64,000 bases of DNA from Streptomyces canus 299MFChir4.1. Lineage in GTDB: Bacteria > Actinomycetota > Actinomycetes > Streptomycetales > Streptomycetaceae. The stretch spans positions 124,001-188,000 of the forward strand of contig NZ_KB911592.1 of NCBI RefSeq assembly GCF_000383615.1. Reading direction: 5' to 3'. The translations under genes and the position numbers were made by a program. Shown piece by piece: positions 1 through 8,421 of this stretch. The stretch's first letter is position 1; every line of letters starts with the position of its first letter. The notes beneath the pieces were generated by a model, which ran no database searches, had not been told where the DNA came from, and saw only the letters and a list, made by a program, of their open reading frames with translations.

Positions 1-220
1 CGGCGCGATGACCGGCGCACTGGAGAAACTCAGCCGCAACCAGATGAACGAACTGATCGAACGCGCCGGCGGCCGCTCCTCCTCCAGCGTCTCCAAGAAG
101 ACCACCCTGGTCGTGGCCGGGGAGGGCGCGGGATCCAAGCGGGCCAAGGCCGAAGACCTCGGCATCCGCCTGGCCACCCCGGAGGAATTCGCCGCCCTGG
201 TCGCCGACTTCACGAACTGA
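1..220 (+). CDS. BRCT-domain protein, C-terminal fragment
   Basis: Open from the left edge and ending at a TGA at 218-220, so only the last ~73 codons are present. The visible part matches the C-terminal half of a BRCT domain: [14 protein letters not shown] helix, [10 protein letters not shown] strand, then [12 protein letters not shown] and ATPEEF. That arrangement ends NAD-dependent DNA ligases (LigA) and also exonucleases with a BRCT tail, and the fragment cannot decide between them. It lies upstream of, and convergent with, the catabolic island and has no AT-rich operator nearby, so it probably marks the chromosomal boundary of the regulon. Confidence 0.75.
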   Translation, partial: GAMTGALEKLSRNQMNELIERAGGRSSSSVSKKTTLVVAGEGAGSKRAKAEDLGIRLATPEEFAALVADFTN

Positions 221-426
221 CCAGTACGACGGGTGTGCCGCAGCTCACCGCGACGAAGACAGTGAGCGGGAACACCGCACCACGGTGGACCGTTCATGTG
301 TATGTGGCTGGTGGAGGGGACAGTGTCCCCGGGCCTCACCTTCCGCCCATGGGGACGATCGTTCGGCTGAAGCCCCATGGAGCACCCCGCCGAGAGGCGA
401 CCGCCCTCCGCACGCCACCGCCCTAC

Positions 427-460
427 GGCCCCGGCTGGTCTCCCCCGTCCAGCCGGGGCC
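427..460. terminator. GC-rich hairpin, probable terminator
   Basis: Arms 427-438 (GGCCCCGGCTGG) and 449-460 pair perfectly over 12 bp around a 10-nt loop. There is no T-run, which is common for streptomycete terminators. It sits between two convergent genes. The 579-bp stretch 221-799 shows no believable coding sequence; apart from this hairpin, the next one and a small palindrome at 316-330, I see nothing in it. Confidence 0.6.
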
Positions 461-467
461 TTCACGC

Positions 468-493
468 GCCGGCCGCCGGCGTGGGCGGCCGGC
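468..493. terminator. Second GC-rich hairpin in the convergent gap
   Basis: Arms 468-477 (GCCGGCCGCC) and 484-493 pair perfectly over 10 bp around a 6-nt loop, 8 bp after the preceding hairpin. Two stacked stems in a convergent gap suggest a bidirectional terminator for the BRCT gene and the LuxC-like operon. Confidence 0.5.
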
Positions 494-799
494 TGTCATC
501 CCTGGTGCTGCGAGACCGACTTGACGGGACGGCGGCCGCAGGGTGCGACGGGCGGCAGTGGCCGATTCACAGACCCGGGGCACGACTCGCGCTGCGCCCG
601 CACCTCGGGACGGCCCCGACGAAGCTTCTTCTCACCGAGTCCAGCGCCTTTCGCTACCCAGCATCGAGACGGCGCGCTGGGGCTCCTGGGTCAGGAGACG
701 ATGCCCTCCCGGTCCGCGCCGGTGTCCGCGGTCCTCCGGGTGGCCGGTCACTCCGTCCGGGCGCAACACGGGGAGACGAGCCCGCCGCAGGCGGAGCCG

Positions 800-2188
800 T
801 CACTCGTCGTTCACCCACCGCATGAGCCGTTGCAGCGGGTAGAAGCCGTCGTGGGAGAGGCCCGGTGGCATGCCGCCCGCCCTGCCGAGGGAGACCACGC
901 GTTGTACGCCGGCGCAGGCGAGGACGTCGCGCAGTTCCGCCGTGCGGGTGTCGGGGTACACGCCGACCGTCTGGGTGGCGACCCCGGCATGGGTGACGGC
1001 GTCGGACAGGGCGGCGACCGGGACGACGTCCACGATCTTCCCGTCGGGGTGGAAGTCCACGGGTTCCGGTGAGCGGATGACCAGGCCCTGGCCGTCGTAG
1101 CCGCCCCACACCCGGTACTCGGGTTCCATGGACCGCAGGACGTCGATCTCCTCGCGCAGTTCCGCGACGACCCGTGGGCCGCCGGCCGAGCTGAACTCCC
1201 GCGCCACGCCCAGGCGTTCGCACAGCAGGGCGGCATAGCGGTCGGCGTCGTCCCAGGAGCCCTCGACGAACTGGAAGCGGCTGGCCACGCAGGCCTGCTG
1301 GTTGAAGAAGGTGGCGTCGGCGGCGCCCGCGTCCGCCGCCCGGGCAAGGCTCTCCTCGGACGCGAAGGCCTCGCGGCCGATCATCGAGATGGAGGTCTTG
1401 GGGTCGAAGGAGACGAGCTCGAAGCCCGGGCCGACGTACTTCAGCGCGCTGCGGATGGTGGACTCGCCGCCCCAGGCGACCAGCTTGTCGAAGAACTGCG
1501 GGCGGAACAGCACGCTCTCCACCGCCTCGTCGCCGCCGCGCCAGTACACCGCGGAGAACGACCGCACCACCGGGTGCCCGGGGGCGACCGCGGCCATGGT
1601 GCGCAGGATCGCGGTCGCGGTGAACAGGTCGTTCGAGGGCAGTTTCAGGAGGTTGACGCCCTTGGTGAGCGCGCCGCGCACGACGGACATCGCCGCGACT
1701 CCGGGTGCGTTGCCCGCGATGATGTGCACCAGGCGGGGCGGGAACGCGCGGGTGGCCGCGATCCGGTCGTCGGGCAGGCGTACCTCGCGCCAGCCGTCGA
1801 GGACGTCCGCACCGCCGAGTTCGTGGTCGATCTGGGCGTACAGGCCGGGGCGTTGGAAGCTGCGCCACAGCACGGCGTAGGCGCGCTCCAGCACCTCCGC
1901 GGGCAGTGGGCTGACCGGGACCATCCGCTCCAGGGCCTCGGCGAGCAGGCCTGCGCGGTCCGCCTTGAGCGCCTCGCCGGTCTCCACCAGCAGGTCGACG
2001 ATCTCCGCCACGGGCACGTCGAAAGCGGGGCCGGGTTCGGTGCGCGGCCACACGAGGCGGTCCAGGTCGAGGGCCGGCGCGGTGAACCGGACGAGGTCGA
2101 CGGGGGTGCTCCGGTCGGCCTCGCCCCGGACCAGGTGGACGACGGTCACGGGGGCGGCCGCGGTGCCGTCGAGTGTCGTACCGCTCAT
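800..2188 (-). CDS. LuxC-like acyl-CoA/acyl-protein reductase
   Basis: 462 aa, aldehyde-dehydrogenase-fold acyl reductase of the LuxC type, which reduces an activated fatty acyl group to an aldehyde with NADPH. Visible family features are HIIAGNAPGV, the KLPSNDLFTA nucleotide-binding stretch, DPKTSISMIG, and FFNQQACVAS around residue 300, whose Cys would carry the acyl thioester. The ATG overlaps the stop of the upstream LuxE-like gene (TGATG), so the two are translationally coupled, as in bacterial luciferase operons; no luciferase subunits are present. It is last in the operon SBP-livF-luxE-luxC. Function is family-based; the acyl substrate is unknown. Confidence 0.8.
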   Translation of the reverse strand: MSGTTLDGTAAAPVTVVHLVRGEADRSTPVDLVRFTAPALDLDRLVWPRTEPGPAFDVPVAEIVDLLVETGEALKADRAGLLAEALERMVPVSPLPAEVLERAYAVLWRSFQRPGLYAQIDHELGGADVLDGWREVRLPDDRIAATRAFPPRLVHIIAGNAPGVAAMSVVRGALTKGVNLLKLPSNDLFTATAILRTMAAVAPGHPVVRSFSAVYWRGGDEAVESVLFRPQFFDKLVAWGGESTIRSALKYVGPGFELVSFDPKTSISMIGREAFASEESLARAADAGAADATFFNQQACVASRFQFVEGSWDDADRYAALLCERLGVAREFSSAGGPRVVAELREEIDVLRSMEPEYRVWGGYDGQGLVIRSPEPVDFHPDGKIVDVVPVAALSDAVTHAGVATQTVGVYPDTRTAELRDVLACAGVQRVVSLGRAGGMPPGLSHDGFYPLQRLMRWVNDE

Positions 2189-3537
2189 CAGTGGATCATC
2201 CCCCGCACATAGGAGTCGAGTGTCGCGGCGCAGGTGATCTTGTCGTCGCCGCCGAGGTCGCCGTAGCGCCGGATGTCGGGCAGGACCGCCGGTCCCGGGC
2301 GGCCGCAGGCGCACGGCGAGAAGTCCACGAAGACCCGGTCGCCGCTGATCAGTCCGCCCCAGCGGCCTTCGAGGGAGATGTCGAGGAAGGCGAACCGTCC
2401 CTCGACTACGCCGTGTTCGGGATTGAGCAGCTTTTCGCCGGGCTCGTCGAGCACCAAGGGGGTCACCCAGGGCGGCACGTGGTAGTTGCCCTGCTCACAG
2501 GCGAGGCAGGAGCCCTGGAGCTCGGTCATGCCGTAGCTGCGGACGCGGCGGACACCGTCGTAGAAGGCGGTGAGTTGCTGCTGGTAGTCGTCGGGCAGGG
2601 CGCGGCCCTTGTTGCCGCCGCCGCTGAGCACCAGCGTGTCCGGGTGCAGGCTGCCGTCGGGCACGCCGCGGGCGCGCAGGGCCTGGATGAGGGTGAACTG
2701 CTGGTTGTTCATGCCGGCGATCAGCAGGGGTTCGTCGCGGTGGGCGGCGATGTCGTCGACGATCTGGGCCATGGCCGCGCCGAGTTCCCCCTCGCGGGAC
2801 TCGGAGACGGTCTCGAAGGAGCTGATCTCCTGTGGAGTGGCGGCACCCTCGGCGATCCGGCGGCGCAGCAGGGCGCTGCTCATCAGTTCGGACACCCGCA
2901 TCGGGTCCTCGGTGAGCAGCCGGGTCTCACCGGGCTGCGCGAAGACCTCGGCGTGCCAGCGGAAGCCGTCGATGGAGCGCATCGGGCCGCTCGCCGGTGC
3001 GAGCAGATAGCCGCGGCGGGTGGGTTTGGCCGGCAGGGGGTCGGGCCAGCAGGTGAGGTGCTCCAGGATGTCGTGCAGGAAACTCAGGTCACTGGCGTCG
3101 CAGTTGAGGAAGGAGACCTTCCCGGAGGTGCCGCTGGTGATGTACGGGCGGTGGCCGACGGCGGTGATGCGGTCGGTCCACTCGTCGATGTCACGGACGC
3201 CGTCCATGTCGACGTCGCCGGGTTCGACCGCGGACACGGTGGTGTACCAGCGCAGGAGCCGGTCCCAGCGGCCCGCGGTGATGAGGGAGACGGGGTAGGA
3301 CTTGTAGCTGGTGTGCGAGAAGAGCAGCGGCACCAGGTCGTCGAGGCCGGTGACCTCGTCGACGCCGGTCTCCGCCGCCCGGGTGCGTAGCAGTGGAACC
3401 CGCTCGCGGTGGGCGGTGAAGGTCTCCCGGGCGGCCTCCAGCTGCAACTCCCTCAGTTCGTCGGCCGGTTGGTCGAAGGTGTCGCCGGAAAGGACGCGGG
3501 ATCGGATCTGCTCGCGTGCGCCTGGCACAGCGTTCAC
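2188..3537 (-). CDS. LuxE/PaaK-like acyl-activating enzyme
   Basis: 449 aa member of the acyl-protein synthetase (LuxE)/phenylacetate-CoA ligase fold. It should adenylate a carboxylate and pass it to the adjacent LuxC-like reductase. Visible motifs are the P-loop-like YITSGTSGK near residue 135, the SYGMTELQG adenylation motif, and a Cys-rich CACGRPG near the C-terminus as in PaaK relatives. GTG start at 3537, one base beyond the livF stop, so the two are coupled. The location between ABC-transporter genes and a reductase suggests it handles the imported carboxylate. Whether the acceptor is CoA, the reductase Cys or a carrier cannot be told from sequence. Confidence 0.75.
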   Translation of the reverse strand: MNAVPGAREQIRSRVLSGDTFDQPADELRELQLEAARETFTAHRERVPLLRTRAAETGVDEVTGLDDLVPLLFSHTSYKSYPVSLITAGRWDRLLRWYTTVSAVEPGDVDMDGVRDIDEWTDRITAVGHRPYITSGTSGKVSFLNCDASDLSFLHDILEHLTCWPDPLPAKPTRRGYLLAPASGPMRSIDGFRWHAEVFAQPGETRLLTEDPMRVSELMSSALLRRRIAEGAATPQEISSFETVSESREGELGAAMAQIVDDIAAHRDEPLLIAGMNNQQFTLIQALRARGVPDGSLHPDTLVLSGGGNKGRALPDDYQQQLTAFYDGVRRVRSYGMTELQGSCLACEQGNYHVPPWVTPLVLDEPGEKLLNPEHGVVEGRFAFLDISLEGRWGGLISGDRVFVDFSPCACGRPGPAVLPDIRRYGDLGGDDKITCAATLDSYVRGMIH

Positions 3538-3538
3538 C

Positions 3539-4264
3539 TCAATCGGTTGCGTACGTGGTCTTTTCCGCTGTGGCTTGCGCGAGGTACGACGACTCGATCG
3601 CGTCGAGGTTGCCGCGCAGTTCTGCCGGGGTGCCGGTCATGGTGACGCGGCCGCGGTGCAGGACGTACACGCGGTCGGCGACGTCCAGGACCTTGCGCAC
3701 GTGCTGTTCGACCAGCAGTGCGCCGAGGCCGCGGTCGGCCGCCTCGCGCACCGCGCGCAGGAGGCGGTCGACCACCAACGGGGCGAGGCCGAGGGAGAGT
3801 TCGTCCGCGAGGAGCAGCTTGGGCGCGCGGCACAGGGCGCGGGCCAGCGACAGCATCTGCTGCTCGCCGCCGGACAGCATGCCCGCGCCGGTGCCGAGGC
3901 GCTTTTCGAGCTCCGGGAAGAGTTCCAGCGCCTGTTGGGACCTCACCCGGCCGACCCGCAGGTTGTCCGCGGTGTCGAGCCGGGTGAAGACTGCCCGCTC
4001 ACCGACGTACGCCAGGCCCTGGCGGGCGCGGCGGTGCGGCGGTGTCCGGCCGGGTTCGCCCAGCCAGCGCACCTCGCCGCCCATCGGAGCGAGGCTGCCG
4101 GAGAGCGCCCGGAGGATCGTGGTCTTGCCCGCGCCGTTGGGGCCGAGCAGGGCGACGACCTCGCCGGGCCCGACCTCCAGGTCGAGGTCGCGGACGACGG
4201 GCCGGCTGCCGTATCCGGCGGACAGGGAGCGTGCTTCGATCAAGGGTGCGTCGGTGTCCGGCAC
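3539..4264 (-). CDS. livF: Branched-chain-type ABC transporter ATPase LivF
   Basis: 241 aa cytoplasmic ATPase of the HAAT (Liv) family. It has Walker A GPNGAGKT, signature LSGGEQQM, Walker B LLLADELSLGL (Glu position intact) and the switch His in LLVEQHV. The start is taken as GTG 4264, just after the binding-protein gene; a longer reading upstream would run back into that gene. It energises import together with the LivG domain encoded in the divergent 5650-8346 fusion. Second gene of the leftward operon behind the solute-binding protein. Confidence 0.88.
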   Translation of the reverse strand: MPDTDAPLIEARSLSAGYGSRPVVRDLDLEVGPGEVVALLGPNGAGKTTILRALSGSLAPMGGEVRWLGEPGRTPPHRRARQGLAYVGERAVFTRLDTADNLRVGRVRSQQALELFPELEKRLGTGAGMLSGGEQQMLSLARALCRAPKLLLADELSLGLAPLVVDRLLRAVREAADRGLGALLVEQHVRKVLDVADRVYVLHRGRVTMTGTPAELRGNLDAIESSYLAQATAEKTTYATD

Positions 4265-4275
4265 GGGCCTGCTCC

Positions 4276-5520
4276 TCAGCTGGACGGCAGGGCCGTCAGG
4301 ACCTTGCGGACGTCGACGAAGGTCGATCCGGGCTTGGCCCACTCGATCTTCGCGTCGCGGATGGTCAGTTCGGTGGCGGTGGTGTTGTGGATGCGGTCGA
4401 GGCCCTTGATCGGCAGGGCCGTGGACGCCTTCCAGCTGAGCGGCGGGGTCAGTCCGCCGGTGTCGATGCCCGGGCTGGTGTCGAGCTCCTGCACGAGGGC
4501 CTTCGCGGTGATCGTCGGGAGCTTCTTGGCGGCCTCGGTGAAGACCTTGAAGGCCACCCAGGTCGTCTCGTTGGCGCCGTTGCTGGTGTCGATGTCCTTG
4601 TCGCCCTTGGTGGCCGCGAGGAAGTCCTTCCAGGCTGCGTCGGAGGTCGGCGGGAAGTAGCCGGTGATCGCGGCGCCCTCCAGCGGGCCGCCGGCTCCGC
4701 CGGTGCTCTCGGCGAGCTGCGGGGTCAGGTTGCCGACGACGCTGCCGAGCTTCGTCTTTGCGCCCGACTGCACGTAGGACTTCACGAACAGGCCCGAGGC
4801 TGTGCCCATGATGACGCTCACGCAGTCGCTTCCCTTGGTCGCGGCGGCGACCTGCGGGGCGAGGTCGGTGGCGGTGAGCGGCACCTTGATGTCCTTGGGC
4901 GCCGCGCCTCCGGCGGAGAGCGCTCCGACGGTGAGGAACTGCGAGACGACGGCGGCGGCGGCCACGTCGTAGCGCACGCCGGAGATCTTCTTGCAGCCGT
5001 TCTGCACCAGTTGCCGGCCGTGGGCCGCGAAGACCACCGGGGTGCCGCCGTTGACCGGGAACGACAGCGGGTTGGAGAACTCGGCCGCCGAGACTCCGGT
5101 GCCGCCGAGGTACGGGATGCCGGCCTTCTGCAGGATGGGCATGTAGCGATCACCGGCGAGGCTGTAGGAGCCCACCACCGCGACCACCTTCTCGGCGACC
5201 GCCTGCTGGGCGCACTTCTCGGCCTCGTCGGGGTTGTTCTTCTCGTTGCAGGTGAGCACCTTCAGCGGGGCGCCCTTGATCCCGCCGTTGGCGTTGATCC
5301 ACTTCTCGTAGGCCTGGGCGGTGAGCCGGACTCCGGGCTGGGCGCTGCCCTGGGTTTCCTCCGGCGTCCAGACCATCACCTTGACCGGTGTGCCCTTCAG
5401 GGCGGAGGTCTCCTCCTTGGAACTGCCGGCCGCCTCTCCCCCGCAGCCGGCGGCGAGCAGGGCTCCGGTCACCGCGAGGGCGCTCGCTGCGGCGGTTCTG
5501 CGTCGGCGTGAGTGGTACAT
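4276..5520 (-). CDS. Liv-type solute-binding lipoprotein
   Basis: 414 aa periplasmic-binding-protein fold (type I, branched-chain amino acid class). The N-terminus is a lipoprotein signal: RRRR, a hydrophobic stretch, then lipobox LLAAGC with Cys26, so it should be tethered to the outer face of the membrane. It presents substrate to the LivH/LivM channel encoded divergently. In catabolic clusters such proteins often bind aromatic or alicyclic acids rather than leucine, and the acyl-CoA context favours that reading (inference). First gene of the leftward operon; the AT-rich element at 5601-5615 lies in the shared divergent promoter. Confidence 0.88.
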   Translation of the reverse strand: MYHSRRRRTAAASALAVTGALLAAGCGGEAAGSSKEETSALKGTPVKVMVWTPEETQGSAQPGVRLTAQAYEKWINANGGIKGAPLKVLTCNEKNNPDEAEKCAQQAVAEKVVAVVGSYSLAGDRYMPILQKAGIPYLGGTGVSAAEFSNPLSFPVNGGTPVVFAAHGRQLVQNGCKKISGVRYDVAAAAVVSQFLTVGALSAGGAAPKDIKVPLTATDLAPQVAAATKGSDCVSVIMGTASGLFVKSYVQSGAKTKLGSVVGNLTPQLAESTGGAGGPLEGAAITGYFPPTSDAAWKDFLAATKGDKDIDTSNGANETTWVAFKVFTEAAKKLPTITAKALVQELDTSPGIDTGGLTPPLSWKASTALPIKGLDRIHNTTATELTIRDAKIEWAKPGSTFVDVRKVLTALPSS

Positions 5521-5600
5521 GGTTCCTCCGCTGTGCTCGTCGTCGAGATGCCGAACAGCATGGGGTGCGTTTTGTGGTTAGTGAAGTACTCTCGGCACAA

Positions 5601-5615
5601 TTATTTAAATGAATG
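5601..5615. promoter_or_regulatory. AT-rich operator-like element, importer divergent promoter
   Basis: TTATTTAAATGAATG, an isolated AT-only stretch in the 129-bp divergent gap between the binding-protein operon and the LivHMG fusion. It shares the TTTAAATGAAT character of sites at 19357-19379 and 26616-26640. It is the weakest match to the TAGNTAA half-site family. One such site could serve both directions. Confidence 0.45.
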
Positions 5616-5649
5616 TGCTGTCTCGCTCCTGCCCTCGGGAGGTTCCTCG

Positions 5650-8346
5650 ATGGACGACGTCCTGCGTTTCGCCCTGCTCGGCCTCGGTCTCGGCGCCCTC
5701 TACGCGCTCACCGCGCACGGCATCGTGCTGGTCTACCGGGGCTCCGGCGTCCTGAACTTCGCGCACGGCGCGATCGGAATGGCCGGGGCCTATGTCCAGT
5801 GGGAGCTCGCGACCCAGCATGGCGTGCCGTACTGGCCCGCCACCGCGTGCGGCGTGCTCACCTCGGCGGTCCTTGGCGTGCTCACCCACCTGCTGGTGCT
5901 CCGCCCGCTGCGCAAAGCGTCCTCGCTGGCCCGCCTGGTCGGCACCCTGGCGGTCTTCATCGTGGTCACCGCGATCGCCGTCAAGCGCTACGGCGACAGC
6001 CTGGAGCTGGTGCCGGGCAAGCTGCCCACCAAGCTGCTGACGATCGCCGGGGCGACGGTCTCCGAGGACCGCGTCTGGCTGATCGGCATCGCGGTCGCCG
6101 TGACCGTGCTCCTCCATCTCCTCTACAAGCGCACCCTGTTCGGCCTGGGCACCAGCGCGGTCGCGGAGAACGAGGGCGCGGCCGCCTCGCTCGGCTGGTC
6201 CCCGGACCTGATCGCCACCGGCAACTGGGCGCTGGGGTCGGCGCTCGCGGGGCTGACGGGCATCCTGATCGTCCCGGTCATCGGTCTGTCCGTGACCGGG
6301 CTGACCACCCTCCTGCTCAGCGCCCTGGCCGCCGCCCTGGTCGGCAGGTTCTCCTCGTTCCCCGTCACACTGGCCGGTGGCCTGGTCATCGGCGTCGTGC
6401 AGTCCGAACTGACCCGCTTCGGCTCCGACGTCACCGGGCTCGCCGCCTCGGTCCCCTTCCTCTTCATCGCGCTGGTGCTGGTCGCACGCGGCCGTGCGCT
6501 GCCACTGCGCGGCACGGTCCTGGACCGGCTGCCCGGTCTGGGCACCGGGAGGGTGCGCCCCCTGCCCTTGGCGCTCGCCGTCGTGGCCGGGCTGGCGCTG
6601 GTCAGCCTGGCGACACCGCTGTGGGCCGACGCGATCACCACCACTCTGGTGCTGTCGCTGATCATCCTGTCGATCGTCGTGGTCACCGGATACGCGGGAC
6701 AGGTCTCCCTCGCGGCCTACGCACTGGCCGGGACCGGCGCCTTCCTCGCCGGGCACGCGGCGGCCGACTGGGGTTGGCCGTTCGAACTCGCCCTGCTGGC
6801 CGGGGTGTTGGGTACCGTGCCGATCGGCTTGCTCTTCGCACTCCCGGCCGTCCGCACCCGCGGCGTCAATCTCGCGATCATCACCCTCGGCCTCGGCACC
6901 ACCCTGGAGGCGATGGTCTTCCAGAACACCGACCTGTCGACGACCCCGGGCAGCGACGGCATCGCGGTCGGCAAGCAGACACTCTTCGGGATCAGCATCT
7001 CCGGCGTCGACCATCCGCAGCGGTACGCCGCCGTGGTGCTCGTGCTGTTCGTCGCCGCCACGCTCGTGGTCGCCAACGTGCGGCGCGGCCGGACCGGCCG
7101 CCGGCTGATCGCCGTACGGGCGAACGAGCGGGCCGCCGCCGCCCTCGGCATCGACGTCCGCGCCGCCAAGCTCTACGCCTTCGGCCTGTCCGCGGCCATC
7201 GCCGCGCTCGCCGGAGTGCTCACCGGCTTCCGCTCGACCTCGGTCGTCCTGTCCGACTTCGCGAGCTTCGGCTCCATCACCGCGCTCGGCCTCGCGGTCA
7301 TCGGCGGGGTCGGCTTCCTCGCCGGTCCGCTGTTCGGCGCGACCTTCGCCGCGGGCACGGTGGGCGCCCGGTTCGGGGACCTCGTGCTGCCCGGGCTCAG
7401 CGCGTGGATGCCGCTGATCGGCGGGATCATCCTGGTGCTGACGCTGGTGGGCAACCAGGACGGCATCGGCAAGGGCCTCGGCACACGGGCGGCGGGGAGC
7501 CGACTCAAGCTGCCTTCGAAGCGCCCTGCGACCGTCCCCAAGGACGAGCCGCCGGCCTCCCCGACCGTGACCCGTGCCGCCCCGCTCCACCTCCAGGTAC
7601 GGGACCTCACCGTCCGCTACGGCGGTGTCGTCGCCGTCGACGGGCTCTCCCTGGACGTCGGACCGGGCCAGGTCGTGGGGCTCATCGGTCCCAACGGCGC
7701 CGGCAAGACCTCCGCCATCGACGCGGTCACCGGCTTCACCCGGGCCGCGTCGGGCAGTGTGCGCCTCGGCGACCGGGACGCGACCCGGCTGCCGGTCCAC
7801 CGGCGGGCCGCCGCCGGTCTGAGCCGGTCCTTCCAGTCCCTGGAACTGTTCGAGGACATGACCGTCCTGGACAACCTGTACGCGGCCTGCGACCGGCCCG
7901 GCCGCTGGGCGTACCTCACGGACCTGATCCGTCCCGGCAGCCGCCCGCTGCCCGCCCATGTGCTCGTCGCGGTACGGGAGTTCGGGCTCCAGGACAGTCT
8001 GGACCAGCCGGTGGACGACCTGTCGTACGGAGAGCGCCGACTGCTGGCCATCGCTCGCGCGGTGGCGGCCTCGCCGTCCGTACTGCTCCTCGACGAACCG
8101 GCGGCGGGCCTCTCGGACGACGAGACCAGGGAACTGGCCCACCTGGTACGGCGGCTCGCCGAGGACTGGGGCATGGGCGTGCTGCTCGTCGAGCACGACG
8201 TCGACATGGTGATGAGCGTCTGCGACCAGGTCGTGGTCCTGGACTTCGGCCGCCGGATCTGCGCGGGTACGCCGGAGGAGGTACGGCGCGATCCGGCGGT
8301 GCGGGCGGCCTACCTGGGCGACCTGGAGCCGGAGACGCTGGTCTGA
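5650..8346 (+). CDS. LivH-LivM-LivG fusion ABC transporter
   Basis: 898 aa. Three normally separate subunits are joined: LivH-like permease (about 1-290, opening with a GLGALYALTAHGIVLVYRGSG helix region), LivM-like permease (about 295-610, with VTGYAGQVSLAAYAL and the ANERAAAALGID cytoplasmic loop), a Pro/Lys-rich linker (about 613-645), and a LivG-like ATPase (Walker A GPNGAGKT near 680, signature LSYGERR, Walker B LLLDEPAAG near 812, switch His in LLVEHDVD). ATG at 5650 is chosen for the GGAGG 8 bases upstream; the longer reading from 5512 would overlap the divergent promoter. Together with the binding protein and LivF this is a complete importer. Confidence 0.88.
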   Translation: MDDVLRFALLGLGLGALYALTAHGIVLVYRGSGVLNFAHGAIGMAGAYVQWELATQHGVPYWPATACGVLTSAVLGVLTHLLVLRPLRKASSLARLVGTLAVFIVVTAIAVKRYGDSLELVPGKLPTKLLTIAGATVSEDRVWLIGIAVAVTVLLHLLYKRTLFGLGTSAVAENEGAAASLGWSPDLIATGNWALGSALAGLTGILIVPVIGLSVTGLTTLLLSALAAALVGRFSSFPVTLAGGLVIGVVQSELTRFGSDVTGLAASVPFLFIALVLVARGRALPLRGTVLDRLPGLGTGRVRPLPLALAVVAGLALVSLATPLWADAITTTLVLSLIILSIVVVTGYAGQVSLAAYALAGTGAFLAGHAAADWGWPFELALLAGVLGTVPIGLLFALPAVRTRGVNLAIITLGLGTTLEAMVFQNTDLSTTPGSDGIAVGKQTLFGISISGVDHPQRYAAVVLVLFVAATLVVANVRRGRTGRRLIAVRANERAAAALGIDVRAAKLYAFGLSAAIAALAGVLTGFRSTSVVLSDFASFGSITALGLAVIGGVGFLAGPLFGATFAAGTVGARFGDLVLPGLSAWMPLIGGIILVLTLVGNQDGIGKGLGTRAAGSRLKLPSKRPATVPKDEPPASPTVTRAAPLHLQVRDLTVRYGGVVAVDGLSLDVGPGQVVGLIGPNGAGKTSAIDAVTGFTRAASGSVRLGDRDATRLPVHRRAAAGLSRSFQSLELFEDMTVLDNLYAACDRPGRWAYLTDLIRPGSRPLPAHVLVAVREFGLQDSLDQPVDDLSYGERRLLAIARAVAASPSVLLLDEPAAGLSDDETRELAHLVRRLAEDWGMGVLLVEHDVDMVMSVCDQVVVLDFGRRICAGTPEEVRRDPAVRAAYLGDLEPETLV

Positions 8347-8373
8347 GCGCCCCGTCCCGGGCGACGCCGAGAA

Positions 8374-8401
8374 CCGGAGGCGCTGATCTCAGCGCCTCCG
8401 G
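8374..8401. terminator. Bidirectional terminator hairpin
   Basis: Perfect 13-bp stem, CCGGAGGCGCTGA at 8374-8386 against 8389-8401, with only a 2-nt gap. It lies between the convergent LivHMG fusion and SDR genes. Confidence 0.75.
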
Positions 8402-8421
8402 TGGCAGCAGCAGGGGCCGTG

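Noticed and set aside
235-825. Overlapping open frames in the leftmost gap
   Set aside because: Low-complexity Arg/Pro-rich translations on both strands, no ribosome site, and the region is dominated by hairpins.
800-3537. Bioluminescence (lux) operon
   Set aside because: No luxA/luxB or luxD; the LLM protein at 39230 is of the F420 type and is 36 kb away.
5605-8196. Leftward open frame of 863 codons
   Set aside because: It is exactly antisense to the LivHMG fusion and has Glu/Gly/Arg/Gln-rich, domain-free translation, typical of antisense frames in high-GC DNA.
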